Source: Methylomusa anaerophila (GTDB lineage Bacteria > Bacillota > Negativicutes > Sporomusales > Sporomusaceae). From it: a stretch of 64,000 nucleotides of DNA. The notes below the pieces were generated by a model. It was not told the DNA's origin and did not search any database. It saw nothing but the letters and a program-made list of their open reading frames with translations. The stretch spans positions 503,424 to 567,423 of the forward strand of contig NZ_AP018449.1 of assembly GCF_003966895.1 (NCBI RefSeq), written 5' to 3'. Both the position numbers and the translations under genes were made by a program. The first letter of the stretch is position 1, and each line of letters begins with the position of its first letter. Positions 47,586-57,166 of this stretch are shown here, piece after piece.

Positions 47586-48386
47586 CTATTTACGTAATAT
47601 ATATTTTACGACCAATAAACTGATTTCGTAGAGTAAAACCATTGGTATAGCTACCATTGTCTGGGAAAATACGTCAGGGGTGGGAGATATAAAAGCCCCG
47701 ATTACAAACGACAGGACCAAAATCATTTTTCGTTTGGATTGCAAAAATACGGAATTAATAATACCTAGTTTCGCCAATACCAAGATAAACAAAGGAAGCT
47801 CAAAAATAAAACCAAAGGGAAGTAAAAAGGAAATAACAAAAGACAAATATTCTCCCAGGGAAAACAACGGCTGCAAACTTTCCGTGGCGAAACCCATAAA
47901 AAACTTGAGGCCGGCAGGCAAGACCAAATAGTAGGAAAAAGTTAAGCCAATAAAAAATAACAAGATTGATGCCGGTACTAAAACTATACCTGCCTTACGT
48001 TCATTATTGGTCATAGCAGGCACAATAAAAGCCCATAGCTGATACATAACGATGGGTAAAGCCAATAAAAGGCCGGCAAAAATGGAAACTTTCAAATAAG
48101 CAAAAAAAGCTTCTGCCGGATTCATGTAATACAATTTTCCCGCTGGAGCGGTAATAACTTGAACCAATTCCTTAGCAAAAAAATAGGATACAGTGCTTCC
48201 AACAGCAACCGCTGCAATCATAATGATCAACCGCCGTCTCAACTCTTGCAGGTGATCAATTAACGACATAGAGCCTACTGCTGCCTCAGTCTCTTGGGTT
48301 TCTTCCGTATATTGGTTGTCTAGCGCCGGATCATCGTCCATACTGTTTTTAGAATCCGCTTCTTTTTCATTTGTGGTTTCAAGCAT
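47586..48386 (-). CDS. tatC: TatC, twin-arginine translocase subunit
   Basis: TatC is the receptor subunit for folded proteins with RR signal peptides. This 266-residue protein has six hydrophobic segments after a hydrophilic acidic N-terminal extension of about 38 residues. The conserved core is SLIDHLQELRRRLIIMIAAV, then PAEAFFAYLKVSIFAGLLLA and AFISPTPDVFSQTMVAIPM. Ahead of it lies tatA with about 30 bases between. Cofactor-containing exported enzymes, such as periplasmic formate dehydrogenases and hydrogenases, are the usual cargo in Sporomusa relatives. Confidence 0.95.
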   Translation of the reverse strand: MLETTNEKEADSKNSMDDDPALDNQYTEETQETEAAVGSMSLIDHLQELRRRLIIMIAAVAVGSTVSYFFAKELVQVITAPAGKLYYMNPAEAFFAYLKVSIFAGLLLALPIVMYQLWAFIVPAMTNNERKAGIVLVPASILLFFIGLTFSYYLVLPAGLKFFMGFATESLQPLFSLGEYLSFVISFLLPFGFIFELPLFILVLAKLGIINSVFLQSKRKMILVLSFVIGAFISPTPDVFSQTMVAIPMVLLYEISLLVVKYILRK

Positions 48387-48415
48387 TTAGACAGCCTCAC
48401 TTTGTAGCCCGGAAG

Positions 48416-48634
48416 TTAATTCTTTTCTTCCGGGCGCTTCACTTCTTGTTTCTGTTCCTTCTCTTGGACTTTTACCGGCTCTTCCTTAGGGTTGGCTATT
48501 TCACTGGAGGCTTTACGAAACTCTTGTATCCCCTTGCCAATAGCCTTGCCAACCTCAGGCAGTTTGCCGGGACCAAATACAATTAACGCTATTACCAATA
48601 TTAGAATTAATTCCGGTGCGCTGAAACTAAACAT
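48416..48634 (-). CDS. tatA: TatA, twin-arginine translocase pore subunit
   Basis: This 72-residue protein has the TatA layout: a short N-terminal transmembrane helix ([20 protein letters not shown]), the FGPGKLPE hinge, an amphipathic helix ([18 protein letters not shown]) and a charged tail rich in Lys and Glu. It precedes tatC on the same strand. Confidence 0.95.
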   Translation of the reverse strand: MFSFSAPELILILVIALIVFGPGKLPEVGKAIGKGIQEFRKASSEIANPKEEPVKVQEKEQKQEVKRPEEKN

Positions 48635-48685
48635 AATAAATCATTCCTTTCTGAAAAATATACTTTATTATTATACGTCTTTTAT

Positions 48686-48727
48686 ACTCTTCACTCTTCA
48701 CTCTTCACTCTTTACTCTTCACTCTTC
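48686..48727. repeat. Heptamer tandem repeat (ACTCTTC, six units)
   Basis: Six units of ACTCTTC stand in tandem, one with a single change (ACTCTTT), between tatA and the prenyl synthase stop codon. It is probably a slippage-prone simple repeat with no coding role. Confidence 0.85.
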
Positions 48728-48745
48728 ACTATCTTTCCCGCTCCA

Positions 48746-49720
48746 TCAATTCTGCCGGAAACCAATATAATCGGCAATGGCCACCAAGGCTTCCCTGACT
48801 CCGGCGGGAATGTGAGGCGGCAAGACGCTCTTGGCTGTTTCCAGGTATCTTTGAACTTCTGAATAACAGTATTCAATCGCACCCGTTGCAAGAACAATAT
48901 CCAGGCCCCGATTGACCTTATCATACGACATGTTTTCATCTTTGATTAAGACACGAAGCTCATCACGGTCAACGCTATGCCGGAGCGCAAAAATAATAGG
49001 CAATGTTACAATTCCTTGACGAAGGTCATTGCCGGCCGGCTTGCCCAGCTGTTCAGATGACGCAACAAAATCTAAAATATCGTCGGTTATCTGAAACGCC
49101 ATACCAATAGAATAGCCGTATTCTTGAAAAGCAGCAATTTCGCTATTGGAAAGATTAGCTGACAAGGCTCCCAGCGTACAGCAGGCAGCAATAAAATCGG
49201 CGGTTTTCTGGGACACTCTCAGCCGATAGTCATCTTCGGTCCGGTCAGGATTATGGGATTCCTGGAGTTGAATGATCTCGCCTTCACACATGGAGCATAT
49301 TACGTGTGTTAATATTGTCAATTTCCTAACATCCACAGTTGTGGCAACGACAGAGAAGGCTTTGGCCCATAAGTAATCGCCGGTTAATACAGAAGAGTGG
49401 TTGCCCCAGCGGGCATTAGCCGTTGGCTTTCCTCGTCGCAGGCTGGCATTGTCAATTACATCATCATGTACCAATGTAGCCATGTGTATGAGTTCCAGCG
49501 CTACCGCCATCGGAATAAGCTCATTTCTCTCACTGGGCCCACTATGGGCGCATAATAGATATAAGGCGGGCCGTAAGCGTTTACCTCCCGCCTTAACCAA
49601 ATGCAACCCGATCTCATTAACCAAATCTACCGGCGACTGTATTACTAAAGACAATTCTTTTTCGACTGCTGCCAGGTCGGGTTCAACAATTTTCAACAAA
49701 TTTTTAGGGAATTTGCTCAC
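48746..49720 (-). CDS. All-trans polyprenyl diphosphate synthase (HepT/IspB-like)
   Basis: This 324-residue enzyme extends farnesyl diphosphate with isopentenyl units to make the menaquinone side chain. The first Asp-rich motif is LVHDDVIDNASLRRGKPTAN and the second is FQITDDILDFVASSEQLGKP; LHLVKAGGKRLRPALYLL is the usual N-terminal segment. It matches the long-chain class (HepT of Bacillus or IspB). Nearby UbiA and UbiD support quinone synthesis. Product length cannot be read by eye. Confidence 0.9.
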   Translation of the reverse strand: MSKFPKNLLKIVEPDLAAVEKELSLVIQSPVDLVNEIGLHLVKAGGKRLRPALYLLCAHSGPSERNELIPMAVALELIHMATLVHDDVIDNASLRRGKPTANARWGNHSSVLTGDYLWAKAFSVVATTVDVRKLTILTHVICSMCEGEIIQLQESHNPDRTEDDYRLRVSQKTADFIAACCTLGALSANLSNSEIAAFQEYGYSIGMAFQITDDILDFVASSEQLGKPAGNDLRQGIVTLPIIFALRHSVDRDELRVLIKDENMSYDKVNRGLDIVLATGAIEYCYSEVQRYLETAKSVLPPHIPAGVREALVAIADYIGFRQN

Positions 49721-49777
49721 TACATTATCACCTACACCAAAGTCTGTCTCTATAATACACCATAACCCGGCGGCAGT

Positions 49778-50035
49778 CTAGAAATTTTGCTTGTTTTTTT
49801 CCACGCGAATTGCACAGTCAGGACATATCATTTGACAAATGCCGCAGACAATGCATTTATCCATGTCTGATTCAACCCGTGGCGTACCATACACACCAAG
49901 CTCTTCCGACCAAGAGATGCATTTAACAGGACATTTTTCCATACACAGTCCGCAGCCTTTACACAGACTGGGGAAAACAGCCCAGAAGCCTTTCTCGCTG
50001 TCATATTTTGCCGATTCCCAGTTAACTTTAGCCAT
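49778..50035 (-). CDS. korD: 2-oxoacid:ferredoxin oxidoreductase delta (ferredoxin) subunit
   Basis: This 85-residue polyferredoxin has two [4Fe-4S] motifs, CKGCGLCMEKCPVKC and CIVCGICQMICPDC. It carries electrons from the TPP-enzyme subunits to free ferredoxin. It is the last of four genes (alpha, beta, gamma, delta) with gaps of 3-20 bases. The ATG has AAGGAGGAGAAATA upstream. Confidence 0.85.
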   Translation of the reverse strand: MAKVNWESAKYDSEKGFWAVFPSLCKGCGLCMEKCPVKCISWSEELGVYGTPRVESDMDKCIVCGICQMICPDCAIRVEKNKQNF

Positions 50036-50047
50036 TATTTCTCCTCC

Positions 50048-50764
50048 TTACATTACGCTCTTAACAAGTTGATAGCCGCGTTCCAAAGCTTGGTAATTCA
50101 TATCACGAAGTTTCGGATTGGTTTCAAACTTGTCTCCCAGTCTAGTTTCGATAGCTTTTTTAATACTGTCAAGAGGCAGTAATTCAGTGGCCGCGATAAC
50201 TGCACCAAGGATTATGATGTTGAATACCCGCGGCTGCAGCTCATTTTTGGCAATATCGTTAGCGGGAATAGCAATAACTTTGTTAATTGCCGGAATATCA
50301 GCAGGATCAACGCCCGCGCCGGGACGAGTGAAAGAAGCAGTCTTCGGCTCACCGGCAATTAAATCTTGTTGCAGGTCGGCATTGGGCTCACTGGCAGTCG
50401 GGGAAGGCGGAGTAACGTCAAAGTACTGAAGACCTACAATATTGTCTTTTACTTCCCCTTCGGTGATCAGAGAGTTATCGTAAATGTATATAGTATCTTT
50501 TCCGGCATACATTTTCGTACGTTTTACCGCCCGCGGACTTACCGGAATCAGAATATCGGCTTTTTGAAACTTGGGAGCACCAATCTGTCCGTCACTGACT
50601 TGCACAAAAGCAATAGACACGCCACCACGCTGTTCAACACCAAAGTTGGGGATATATAAGGCGTTCTTACCCTCTTCATTAGCAGCTTCCGCCAAAATCT
50701 CGGCAACGGCCTGAACGCCTTGGCCGCCTTCACCGGCTATAGCAATTTTAACCAGTTTTGCCAC
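50048..50764 (-). CDS. korC: 2-oxoacid:ferredoxin oxidoreductase gamma subunit
   Basis: This 238-residue gamma subunit has the family opening IAIAGEGGQGVQAVAEILAE and NFGVEQRGGVSIAFVQVSD, with PAINKVIAIPANDIAK later. It starts at GTG with GGAGGGCTAATCT upstream, 3 bases after the beta subunit stop. An unusual proline- and acid-rich insert (PPSPTASEPNADLQQD) sits near residue 120. Kor is assumed; Vor is the alternative. Confidence 0.85.
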   Translation of the reverse strand: MAKLVKIAIAGEGGQGVQAVAEILAEAANEEGKNALYIPNFGVEQRGGVSIAFVQVSDGQIGAPKFQKADILIPVSPRAVKRTKMYAGKDTIYIYDNSLITEGEVKDNIVGLQYFDVTPPSPTASEPNADLQQDLIAGEPKTASFTRPGAGVDPADIPAINKVIAIPANDIAKNELQPRVFNIIILGAVIAATELLPLDSIKKAIETRLGDKFETNPKLRDMNYQALERGYQLVKSVM

Positions 50765-50767
50765 AGA

Positions 50768-51538
50768 TTAGCCCTCCTTTGCTTGCGGTGTTCTGAGTTC
50801 GCCGACTTTGAAAAATTGAGTCATGTCCTTCTCAATAAATTCCCAAGTTTGTTTAGCGTTTGTACGCCAGTTGGTCGGGCAGGAGGACAAGCACTCGACA
50901 AAAGAGATCCCCTTGCCTTCGATTTGATTTTGAAGAGCTTTTTTAAGAAAGCCTTTCATTTGCCGCGGGTTGGCAATAGTACCGCGGGCTACATATGCGC
51001 CCTCAGGAGCAACAACTGCAACCATTTCCGGTCCTTTGGTGGGATAACCGGCTTGTTCCACATCGCGGCCATAAGGCGTAGTCTCGGTTTTCATACCAGG
51101 CAGAGTAGTGGGAGCCATTTGACCGCCGGTCATACCATAGTTACAGTTGTTGCAGAGAATAATGGTTATCTTTTCCCCACGGACAGCAGCGTTGAAAAGG
51201 TGCTGGGAGCCGATTGCATAGCCGCCGCCGTCACCCATGTAAGCAACACCGATAATGTCGGTATTGGCCCGCTTCATACCGGTGATTACCGGAGTTGTAC
51301 GGCCATGGTGGGTTTGTACGGTGTCAACATTGAAAAAATCCCATGCCAACAACGAGCAACCGATGTCGCAGCCGAAAACCATTTTGTCTTTAAGACCCAA
51401 TTCGTCAATAACCTCACCCAGGCATTTCAGAATAATACCATGTCCACAACCGGGACAAAATTTATGTGCTTTCGTTTCTTCATTCCAGCTTTTAGGCATG
51501 GCTGGCTGAAGAATATTATTTTCTTTCAATTCTTGCAT
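50768..51538 (-). CDS. korB: 2-oxoacid:ferredoxin oxidoreductase beta (TPP-binding) subunit
   Basis: This 256-residue subunit binds thiamine diphosphate. FCPGCGHGIILKCLGEVIDE, FGCDIGCSLLAWDFF, VAYMGDGGGYAIGSQHL and LCNNCNYGMTGGQMAPTT show the cluster cysteines and the GDG(x)n N motif. The substrate may be 2-oxoglutarate or a branched-chain 2-oxoacid; NNxNYGMTGGQ is shared by both. The reaction links acetyl-CoA-derived biosynthesis or amino acid use to reduced ferredoxin. Confidence 0.88.
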   Translation of the reverse strand: MQELKENNILQPAMPKSWNEETKAHKFCPGCGHGIILKCLGEVIDELGLKDKMVFGCDIGCSLLAWDFFNVDTVQTHHGRTTPVITGMKRANTDIIGVAYMGDGGGYAIGSQHLFNAAVRGEKITIILCNNCNYGMTGGQMAPTTLPGMKTETTPYGRDVEQAGYPTKGPEMVAVVAPEGAYVARGTIANPRQMKGFLKKALQNQIEGKGISFVECLSSCPTNWRTNAKQTWEFIEKDMTQFFKVGELRTPQAKEG

Positions 51539-51558
51539 ATTGTTCCTCCATCCTGCTC

Positions 51559-52635
51559 TTACAGTTTGTTATATGCTGCGATAATTTCTTCGGTGGTGAT
51601 ACCAACACCCGGTCTGAGCAACGGTACAATTCCGATACTACTGCCATAGATTTCGGTTTGTACCAGCTTGAGCAGCTGACCGTACGCAGACTCAGCCAGC
51701 AACAAAATCTTTGCGCCTTTGCTAGCTTCCCGGAGTTGCTGACCCGGAAACGGGCGAACAGTGATCGGGCGAAAAAAGCCGACTTTTTTGCCTTGAGCCC
51801 GAAGCTGGTTGTAAGCGGTTAGGGCGGCACGGGAAACAATGCCGTGCGTAACAAGGATAACGTCGGCGTCTTCACAGCCTTGCGCATCCCACTCCACAGC
51901 CTTGGCAGCCATAGCTTCCCAATCGCGTTGGTTGGCCATAACAACTTCATAAAGTTCATCTTCGGTGTTATAAGTGTTGCGAATATGTTTAACAACCCGG
52001 CCGGGGTTGGCCGTATCACCTAAGATCGCTTCAGGTTTTACCAGTTTTATGCCTTTCTCTTCCGGATCATAAATTGTCAGCGGCTCACGCATTTTAGCCT
52101 GATAACCGTCACCCAGGATGAACACTGGAAAATGATAAGTCCATGCTGCATTAAAAGCTTTAATCGTATAATCAAACAGTTCTTGGTGAGTAGCGGTGGA
52201 GTATACGATACGATGACCTTCACCGTTGCCGCCAAAGGTTGTAAGAGTAGTTTCCTGCTGCGCGTAAATAACAGTTGCAGTAGAGGGGCCGCCACGCTGC
52301 TGGATAATGTAAACAATAGGCAGACGCATCATTTCGGCCATGCCTGCCGATTCCTGCATTAATACATTACCAGGACCGGCGGTAGCAGTAAAAGCTTTTC
52401 TACCGGAAATAACGCCGCCAAGGGTAGTAAAACCGGCGGAGATCTCATCCTCCGTTTGCAGGAACCGTTTGCCGTACTTAGGCGCAAGCCGTGTCCAATA
52501 GTGCATAATTTCATTTTGCGGTGTGATTGGATAGCCGTACATAATGTCTGCTTTAGCGGCAATAGCAGCCCATGCACACACCTCATTACCTGTCATAAAT
52601 ACTCTTTGTTCACCTTGTAGTGAAACCTCGGCCAT
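51559..52635 (-). CDS. korA: 2-oxoacid:ferredoxin oxidoreductase alpha subunit
   Basis: This 358-residue alpha subunit has FMTGNEVCAWAAIAAKADIM, YGYPITPQNEIMHYWTRLAP, LQTEDEISAGFTTLGGVISG and TATAGPGNVLMQESAGMAEM, all typical of KorA/VorB. There is no fused gamma domain, which fits a four-subunit enzyme. The ATG has GGGAGGTGCTCTT upstream. It is the first gene of its operon; 146 bases separate it from ahbB, with no promoter I could place with confidence. Confidence 0.88.
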   Translation of the reverse strand: MAEVSLQGEQRVFMTGNEVCAWAAIAAKADIMYGYPITPQNEIMHYWTRLAPKYGKRFLQTEDEISAGFTTLGGVISGRKAFTATAGPGNVLMQESAGMAEMMRLPIVYIIQQRGGPSTATVIYAQQETTLTTFGGNGEGHRIVYSTATHQELFDYTIKAFNAAWTYHFPVFILGDGYQAKMREPLTIYDPEEKGIKLVKPEAILGDTANPGRVVKHIRNTYNTEDELYEVVMANQRDWEAMAAKAVEWDAQGCEDADVILVTHGIVSRAALTAYNQLRAQGKKVGFFRPITVRPFPGQQLREASKGAKILLLAESAYGQLLKLVQTEIYGSSIGIVPLLRPGVGITTEEIIAAYNKL

Positions 52636-52781
52636 AAGAGCACCTCCCGATGATAGTCGCCTTTAGTACCACTATATATACTCCGTGTGAGCGCCTTGAC
52701 ATATTGACATATGGTTTAGTCTTTACAAAAAATTATATTTTATTTGTTTACACAATCTGCTGCCAATCTGCTGCCAACCTT

Positions 52782-53267
52782 CTAACTATCGGCGTATTCC
52801 GGGAAATATCTCATACTGGCTTTTTTCCACTCATGAGTACTATAAAGCATGATGTACTGATTGAGACCCGCCAGTTCTGCAAGTGTTCCGGCAATATTGT
52901 GACAATCGTCCCGGGTACGGGCATGAATCATAGTATATAAATTATACGGCCAATCCGGACAGGTCACGCGGGCATAGCAATGGGTTACCGCAGGATTATC
53001 AACCATAATCCTGCTAATCTCATCAATCCTATTTTCCGGCACAAGCCAGGCACATAAAGCATTGGCATTATATCCCACTTCCCTATGGCGCAGTACTGCA
53101 CCCAGCTTACGCATTTGACCGCCTTGACGAAAGTTATTTAACCGTAGCAAAAGTTCTTCTTCCGTAATGCCTATTTTTTTGGCTAACTGCTGATACGGTT
53201 CTGCGATTAGAGGAAAATCCTCTTGCATTGCCGCAATAATTCTTTTATCTAATTCGTCTAAATGCAT
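52782..53267 (-). CDS. ahbB: AhbB, siroheme decarboxylase beta subunit
   Basis: This Lrp/AsnC-like protein has 161 residues: an N-terminal HTH-like domain (LDELDKRIIAAMQEDFPLIA, PYQQLAKKIGITEEELLLRL) and a ligand-binding half with GAVLRHREVGYNANALCAWL and DWPYNLYTMIHARTRDDC. With AhbA it removes two carboxyl groups from siroheme to give didecarboxysiroheme in the alternative heme pathway. It starts 11 bases after ahbA ends. An Lrp-type regulator is the older annotation for this family. Confidence 0.88.
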   Translation of the reverse strand: MHLDELDKRIIAAMQEDFPLIAEPYQQLAKKIGITEEELLLRLNNFRQGGQMRKLGAVLRHREVGYNANALCAWLVPENRIDEISRIMVDNPAVTHCYARVTCPDWPYNLYTMIHARTRDDCHNIAGTLAELAGLNQYIMLYSTHEWKKASMRYFPEYADS

Positions 53268-53278
53268 ACGCCACCGCC

Positions 53279-53734
53279 TTATAATTGAAACTCAACACTG
53301 ACTTTATACTTTTTTATCGCCGGCAAACTCAATAATTTACTTACTCCGGGCATAGCTCTAATTTCATCTAATATCTTTTCTTGTTGATTTTGATCGGCAG
53401 TCAACAAGGTAAACCACAGATTATACTCGCCTTCCCGTTCATAATTATGAGTAATGCCGGGATATCGGTTAATCGCCGCGGCTATTGCGGGAATACATTC
53501 CGGCGGAGCTTTAAGCGCAGCCAATGTGCTGACATAGCCTAGTCGGGCCGAATCAAAAAACGGCCCAATTCGCCGGATGTAACCGTGCGACTTAAGCCAG
53601 GCAAGACGTTCCAGCACAGTAGTTTCATCAGTTCCCAACTCTTTTGCAACTTCAGCGAACGGCCGGCTGGTAAGCGGCAAATTCGTCTGAATGTAATTTA
53701 GCAAATGTTTATCAAAATCCGTAAGCATACGCAT
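53279..53734 (-). CDS. ahbA: AhbA, siroheme decarboxylase alpha subunit
   Basis: This 151-residue protein is the partner of AhbB. It has LTDFDKHLLNYIQTNLPLTS, VLERLAWLKSHGYIRRIG (HTH-like), FFDSARLGYVSTLAALKAP and GEYNLWFTLLTADQ. The ATG has GGAGGAATAAC upstream. Its presence implies that heme is made from siroheme, in keeping with the cytochromes of Sporomusa-type acetogens. ahbC and ahbD are not in the window. Confidence 0.88.
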   Translation of the reverse strand: MRMLTDFDKHLLNYIQTNLPLTSRPFAEVAKELGTDETTVLERLAWLKSHGYIRRIGPFFDSARLGYVSTLAALKAPPECIPAIAAAINRYPGITHNYEREGEYNLWFTLLTADQNQQEKILDEIRAMPGVSKLLSLPAIKKYKVSVEFQL

Positions 53735-53791
53735 GTTATTCCTCCGTTAGTAATTAAGTTGTATTACTAAGCTTATCAAATGCCCGAACTA

Positions 53792-53958
53792 TCCTAAAAA
53801 ACTAAACGTTATAAGGCAAAGGAACCGCAGAGACGCAGAGAACACAGAGGGACACAGAGAATGGATAACCAAGAACGTTGAAAAAACATAAATAATTATT
53901 CCCTCTGTGTTTCTCTGCGCCCTCTGCGCCTCTGCGGTAAACGTTCTCCATTTTCATT
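53792..53958. repeat. Full copy of dispersed repeat family B, a long palindrome
   Basis: The left half reads AACCGCAGAGACGCAGAGAA then CACAGAGGGACACAGAG; the right half returns as CTCTGTGTTTCTCTGCGCCC then CTCTGCGCCTCTGCGGT. Ends are CCTAAAAAACTAAACG and ACGTTCTCCATTTTCATTCC. The complete element can fold as one hairpin of about 70 bp per arm. It occupies most of the gap between ysxC and ahbA. Confidence 0.8.
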
Positions 53959-54042
53959 CCTTGTGGTGTCCAATATATGGCGAACAGCTAAACTAAGGAA
54001 TGGGACAGCTTCCTTGCCGTCCCATCAGCATAATTTTGATTA

Positions 54043-54678
54043 TTATTTTAACAGAATATTTCTAATAACGTCAAGAATTTCCGCCCGTCCTTGCCCGTTT
54101 TCCGCGGAGAAAGCAATAATTGGATTAGCTGCAGCAGTTAGTTTAATTTCTTTGCGAATGATTTCAAGGTGGGACTTTATCCGGCCTTTAGCTATCTTGT
54201 CAGCCTTGGTGGCGACTACTTGAACAGGTAAATTATGAGTGGTAAGCCATTCATAAACCTTGACATCACTTGCCATAGGCGGATGCCGAATATCAATCAA
54301 TTGGCACACCAAAACCAGCCGCGTAGATTTAAGCCAATATTCCTGAATAAACTTGGACCATTCCTGCCTGGCGGACCTGCCGGTACGGGCGTAGCCGTAG
54401 CCCGGCAAATCAACTAAAAAGAAATCGTGCCTGAAATCTCCAGTTTTTGCCGACAGTCGATAAAAATTAAGGGTCTGTGTCTTTCCAGGAGTAGAGCTGA
54501 TGCGGGCTAATCCATGCCTGCGGCATAAAGAATTGATGAGAGAGGATTTGCCCACATTAGAGCGGCCGATAAATGCTATTTCGGTTAACTCTCCCTCCGG
54601 ATACTGGTCAAACTTTACAGCGGATGCAACGTACTGAGCATCTACTATATTAAATGACTCCGTATCATTATCATTCAT
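54043..54678 (-). CDS. ysxC: YsxC/EngB ribosome biogenesis GTPase
   Basis: This 211-residue GTPase is needed for 50S assembly in Firmicutes. G1 is [18 protein letters not shown]3 is [11 protein letters not shown]4 is ATKADKI and G5 is FSAENGQG. The start overlaps the lonA stop by 4 bases (ATGA). The same lonA-ysxC order is common in Bacillus and relatives. Confidence 0.95.
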   Translation of the reverse strand: MNDNDTESFNIVDAQYVASAVKFDQYPEGELTEIAFIGRSNVGKSSLINSLCRRHGLARISSTPGKTQTLNFYRLSAKTGDFRHDFFLVDLPGYGYARTGRSARQEWSKFIQEYWLKSTRLVLVCQLIDIRHPPMASDVKVYEWLTTHNLPVQVVATKADKIAKGRIKSHLEIIRKEIKLTAAANPIIAFSAENGQGRAEILDVIRNILLK

Positions 54679-56987
54679 CCTTCGCTCACCAATGCTGCTT
54701 TTAGAACCTCATCCATGTGCTCAACCCAAATAAATTCAACGCTACGCTTAACATTGGCGGGTATTTCATCCAGATCCCGCTTGTTTTCCTTAGGCAACAT
54801 AACTTTTTTTATACCGACACGGTGAGCAGCCAATACTTTTTCTTTGATACCGCCAACAGGCAATACCCGGCCACGTAATGTAATTTCCCCGGTCATGGCC
54901 AGGTCACTTCTTACAGGCTTGCCTGTAAGAGCAGAAGCAATCGCCGTGGCCATAGTAATGCCGGCGGACGGACCATCTTTCGGAATAGCACCCTCCGGCA
55001 GATGGATATGGATATCCATTTTTTCATAAAATTCTTCGTCAATACCCAGTTCTGCTGAGCGGGAGCGGATGTAGCTAAACCCGGCTTGAGCCGACTCCTG
55101 CATGACTTCACCCAATTGCCCGGTTAAAGTCAATTTCCCCTTACCTTTCATGGTGGATATTTCCACAGCCAAAACATCTCCTCCCACCTCTGTCCAGGCC
55201 AACCCGGTAGCGACGCCGATCTGATCGGTTCTCTCGGCTTGAGTATGACGGAATTTGGGCGCGCCTAAGAAGGTGTGAAGGTTTTGAGCGGTTATTTTGA
55301 TACTGGTGCCTTTCCCTTGCACAATACGTCTGGCAACTTTACGGCACAAATTGGCAATATTGCGTTCAAGGTTACGTACACCGGCTTCCCGGGTGTAATC
55401 ACGGATTACTTTTTGAATGGTACCTTCGGAAAAAATAATCTGTTCATTGGTTAATCCGTGGTCGGCAGTCTGCTTGGGAACCAGATAACGTTTCGCAATT
55501 TCAATTTTTTCTTCCTCCGTATAGCCGGCTATCGTAATTAATTCCATCCTGTCGAGGAGAGGCCGGGGTATATTATGCATAATATTGGCGGTGACTACCC
55601 AGAGTACCCGTGATAAATCAAATGGCAATTCAACATAATGATCACTGAAACTATTGTTCTGCTCGGGATCTAACACTTCTAACAAAGCGGCGGAAGGATC
55701 GCCGCGAAAATCAGCACTCATTTTGTCAATTTCATCTAACAGAAAAACCGGATTTTTGGTGCCGACTGTGCGCATTCCCTGAATAATACGACCAGGCAGC
55801 GCTCCCACATAGGTGCGGCGATGCCCGCGAATTTCCGCTTCGTCTCGCACCCCTCCCAATGAGACACGGACAAATTTTCTTTCCATTGATCTGGCTATGG
55901 AACGGGCTAAAGATGTCTTACCAACCCCCGGTGGTCCTACGAGACAGAGAATGGGGCCTTTCATCTTCTCAGTAAGTTTTCTTATTGAGAGATATTCTAA
56001 GATACGCTCCTTGACTTTTTCCAAACCATAATGATCTTCCTCAAGTATCTCCTCAGCTAAATTGATATCCAATCTATCATTGGTTTCGGTAGTCCAGGGC
56101 AAAGACAGCAACCAGTCAAGGTAAGTGCGAATAACACCGCTTTCAGCAACCATTGGCGGCATTTTTTCGAGACGATCAATTTCTTTGCTGATTTTTTCCG
56201 CCACTTCTTTAGGAAGCTTTTGTTCTTCCAAACGTTGACGGTACTCTTCCACTTCCGTTGAGCGATCGTCTTTTTCGCCTAATTCCTTTTGAATGGCTTT
56301 AAGCTGTTCCCGCAAATAATATTCCTTTTGGGTCTTCTCCATTTGCTTGCGAACACGAACATGAATCTTTTTCTCAAGTTCCAGAATTTCCATTTCCCGT
56401 CCGAGTATTTCGCATAATTTTTCCAGCCGTTCATTGGCGCTGACAGCGTCCAGGAGTGCTTGCTTATCTTCTATTTTAAGAGACAGGTGGCTCGCAATCA
56501 GATCGGAAAGTCTGCCCGGTTCCTCCACTACTACAACCGATACAAGAGTTTCCGGCGGTATTTTTTTACTAAGCTTCACCCATTGTTCAAATTGGTTAAT
56601 AACCGTACGGGTTAATGCTTCAATTTCAGGCGTCTTGGTTTCAACTTCAGTAAATTCTTGTATTGCTACCTGATAAAAAGGCTCAAAGCTGACAAATTCC
56701 TCTATTTCAGCCCGGTGTAATCCTTCAACAAGAACGCGAATTGTGCCACCAGGCAATTTTAACAGTTGCTTAATCTCGGCAACTGTACCAATTGAAAAGA
56801 TATCCTCCGGCTCAGGCGTATCATTCTGAGCGTCTTTCTGAGTTGCCAGCATAATGAGCCGGTCTTGTACCATTGCTTCTTCCAATGCACTTATAGATTT
56901 TTCCCGCCCCACATCAAGATGGATAATCATATATGGAAAAACCAGAATACCGCGTAATGGCAGCAGTGGAATAGTGCGTTTAGCCAT
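54675..56987 (-). CDS. lonA: Lon protease (LonA)
   Basis: This is a 770-residue ATP-dependent serine protease. It has the N-terminal substrate domain ([20 protein letters not shown]), the AAA+ module (Walker [37 protein letters not shown]) and the protease domain with the catalytic Ser in [18 protein letters not shown] and Lys in [17 protein letters not shown]. The ATG has GAAGGAGGAATATGA upstream. It lies between lonB and ysxC. Confidence 0.96.
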   Translation of the reverse strand: MAKRTIPLLPLRGILVFPYMIIHLDVGREKSISALEEAMVQDRLIMLATQKDAQNDTPEPEDIFSIGTVAEIKQLLKLPGGTIRVLVEGLHRAEIEEFVSFEPFYQVAIQEFTEVETKTPEIEALTRTVINQFEQWVKLSKKIPPETLVSVVVVEEPGRLSDLIASHLSLKIEDKQALLDAVSANERLEKLCEILGREMEILELEKKIHVRVRKQMEKTQKEYYLREQLKAIQKELGEKDDRSTEVEEYRQRLEEQKLPKEVAEKISKEIDRLEKMPPMVAESGVIRTYLDWLLSLPWTTETNDRLDINLAEEILEEDHYGLEKVKERILEYLSIRKLTEKMKGPILCLVGPPGVGKTSLARSIARSMERKFVRVSLGGVRDEAEIRGHRRTYVGALPGRIIQGMRTVGTKNPVFLLDEIDKMSADFRGDPSAALLEVLDPEQNNSFSDHYVELPFDLSRVLWVVTANIMHNIPRPLLDRMELITIAGYTEEEKIEIAKRYLVPKQTADHGLTNEQIIFSEGTIQKVIRDYTREAGVRNLERNIANLCRKVARRIVQGKGTSIKITAQNLHTFLGAPKFRHTQAERTDQIGVATGLAWTEVGGDVLAVEISTMKGKGKLTLTGQLGEVMQESAQAGFSYIRSRSAELGIDEEFYEKMDIHIHLPEGAIPKDGPSAGITMATAIASALTGKPVRSDLAMTGEITLRGRVLPVGGIKEKVLAAHRVGIKKVMLPKENKRDLDEIPANVKRSVEFIWVEHMDEVLKAALVSEG

Positions 56988-57141
56988 TCATATTCCTCCT
57001 TCGAATCTTGAATCTGTGCAATGACCTGGTAATTTAGTTGTAATTTCAGTTGTATTTTCGGTACCACATATACTAAATATTCTTAGCCAACCAATAAAAA
57101 TCCTTTCACGTAAATCATAAAATGTATGCGTACATGTAAAC

Positions 57142-57166
57142 AGCCGGGAATTGAATTATCCCGGCT
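57142..57166 (-). terminator. Hairpin at the end of lonB
   Basis: AGCCGGGA and TCCCGGCT are perfect complements around ATTGAATTA. The hairpin overlaps the last lonB codons. On the minus strand GTTTACATG follows, so it is a weak terminator. Confidence 0.55.

Noticed and set aside
48686..48727. CRISPR-like repeat
   Set aside because: The heptamers are in direct tandem without spacers. No CRISPR array or cas gene is visible anywhere in the window.
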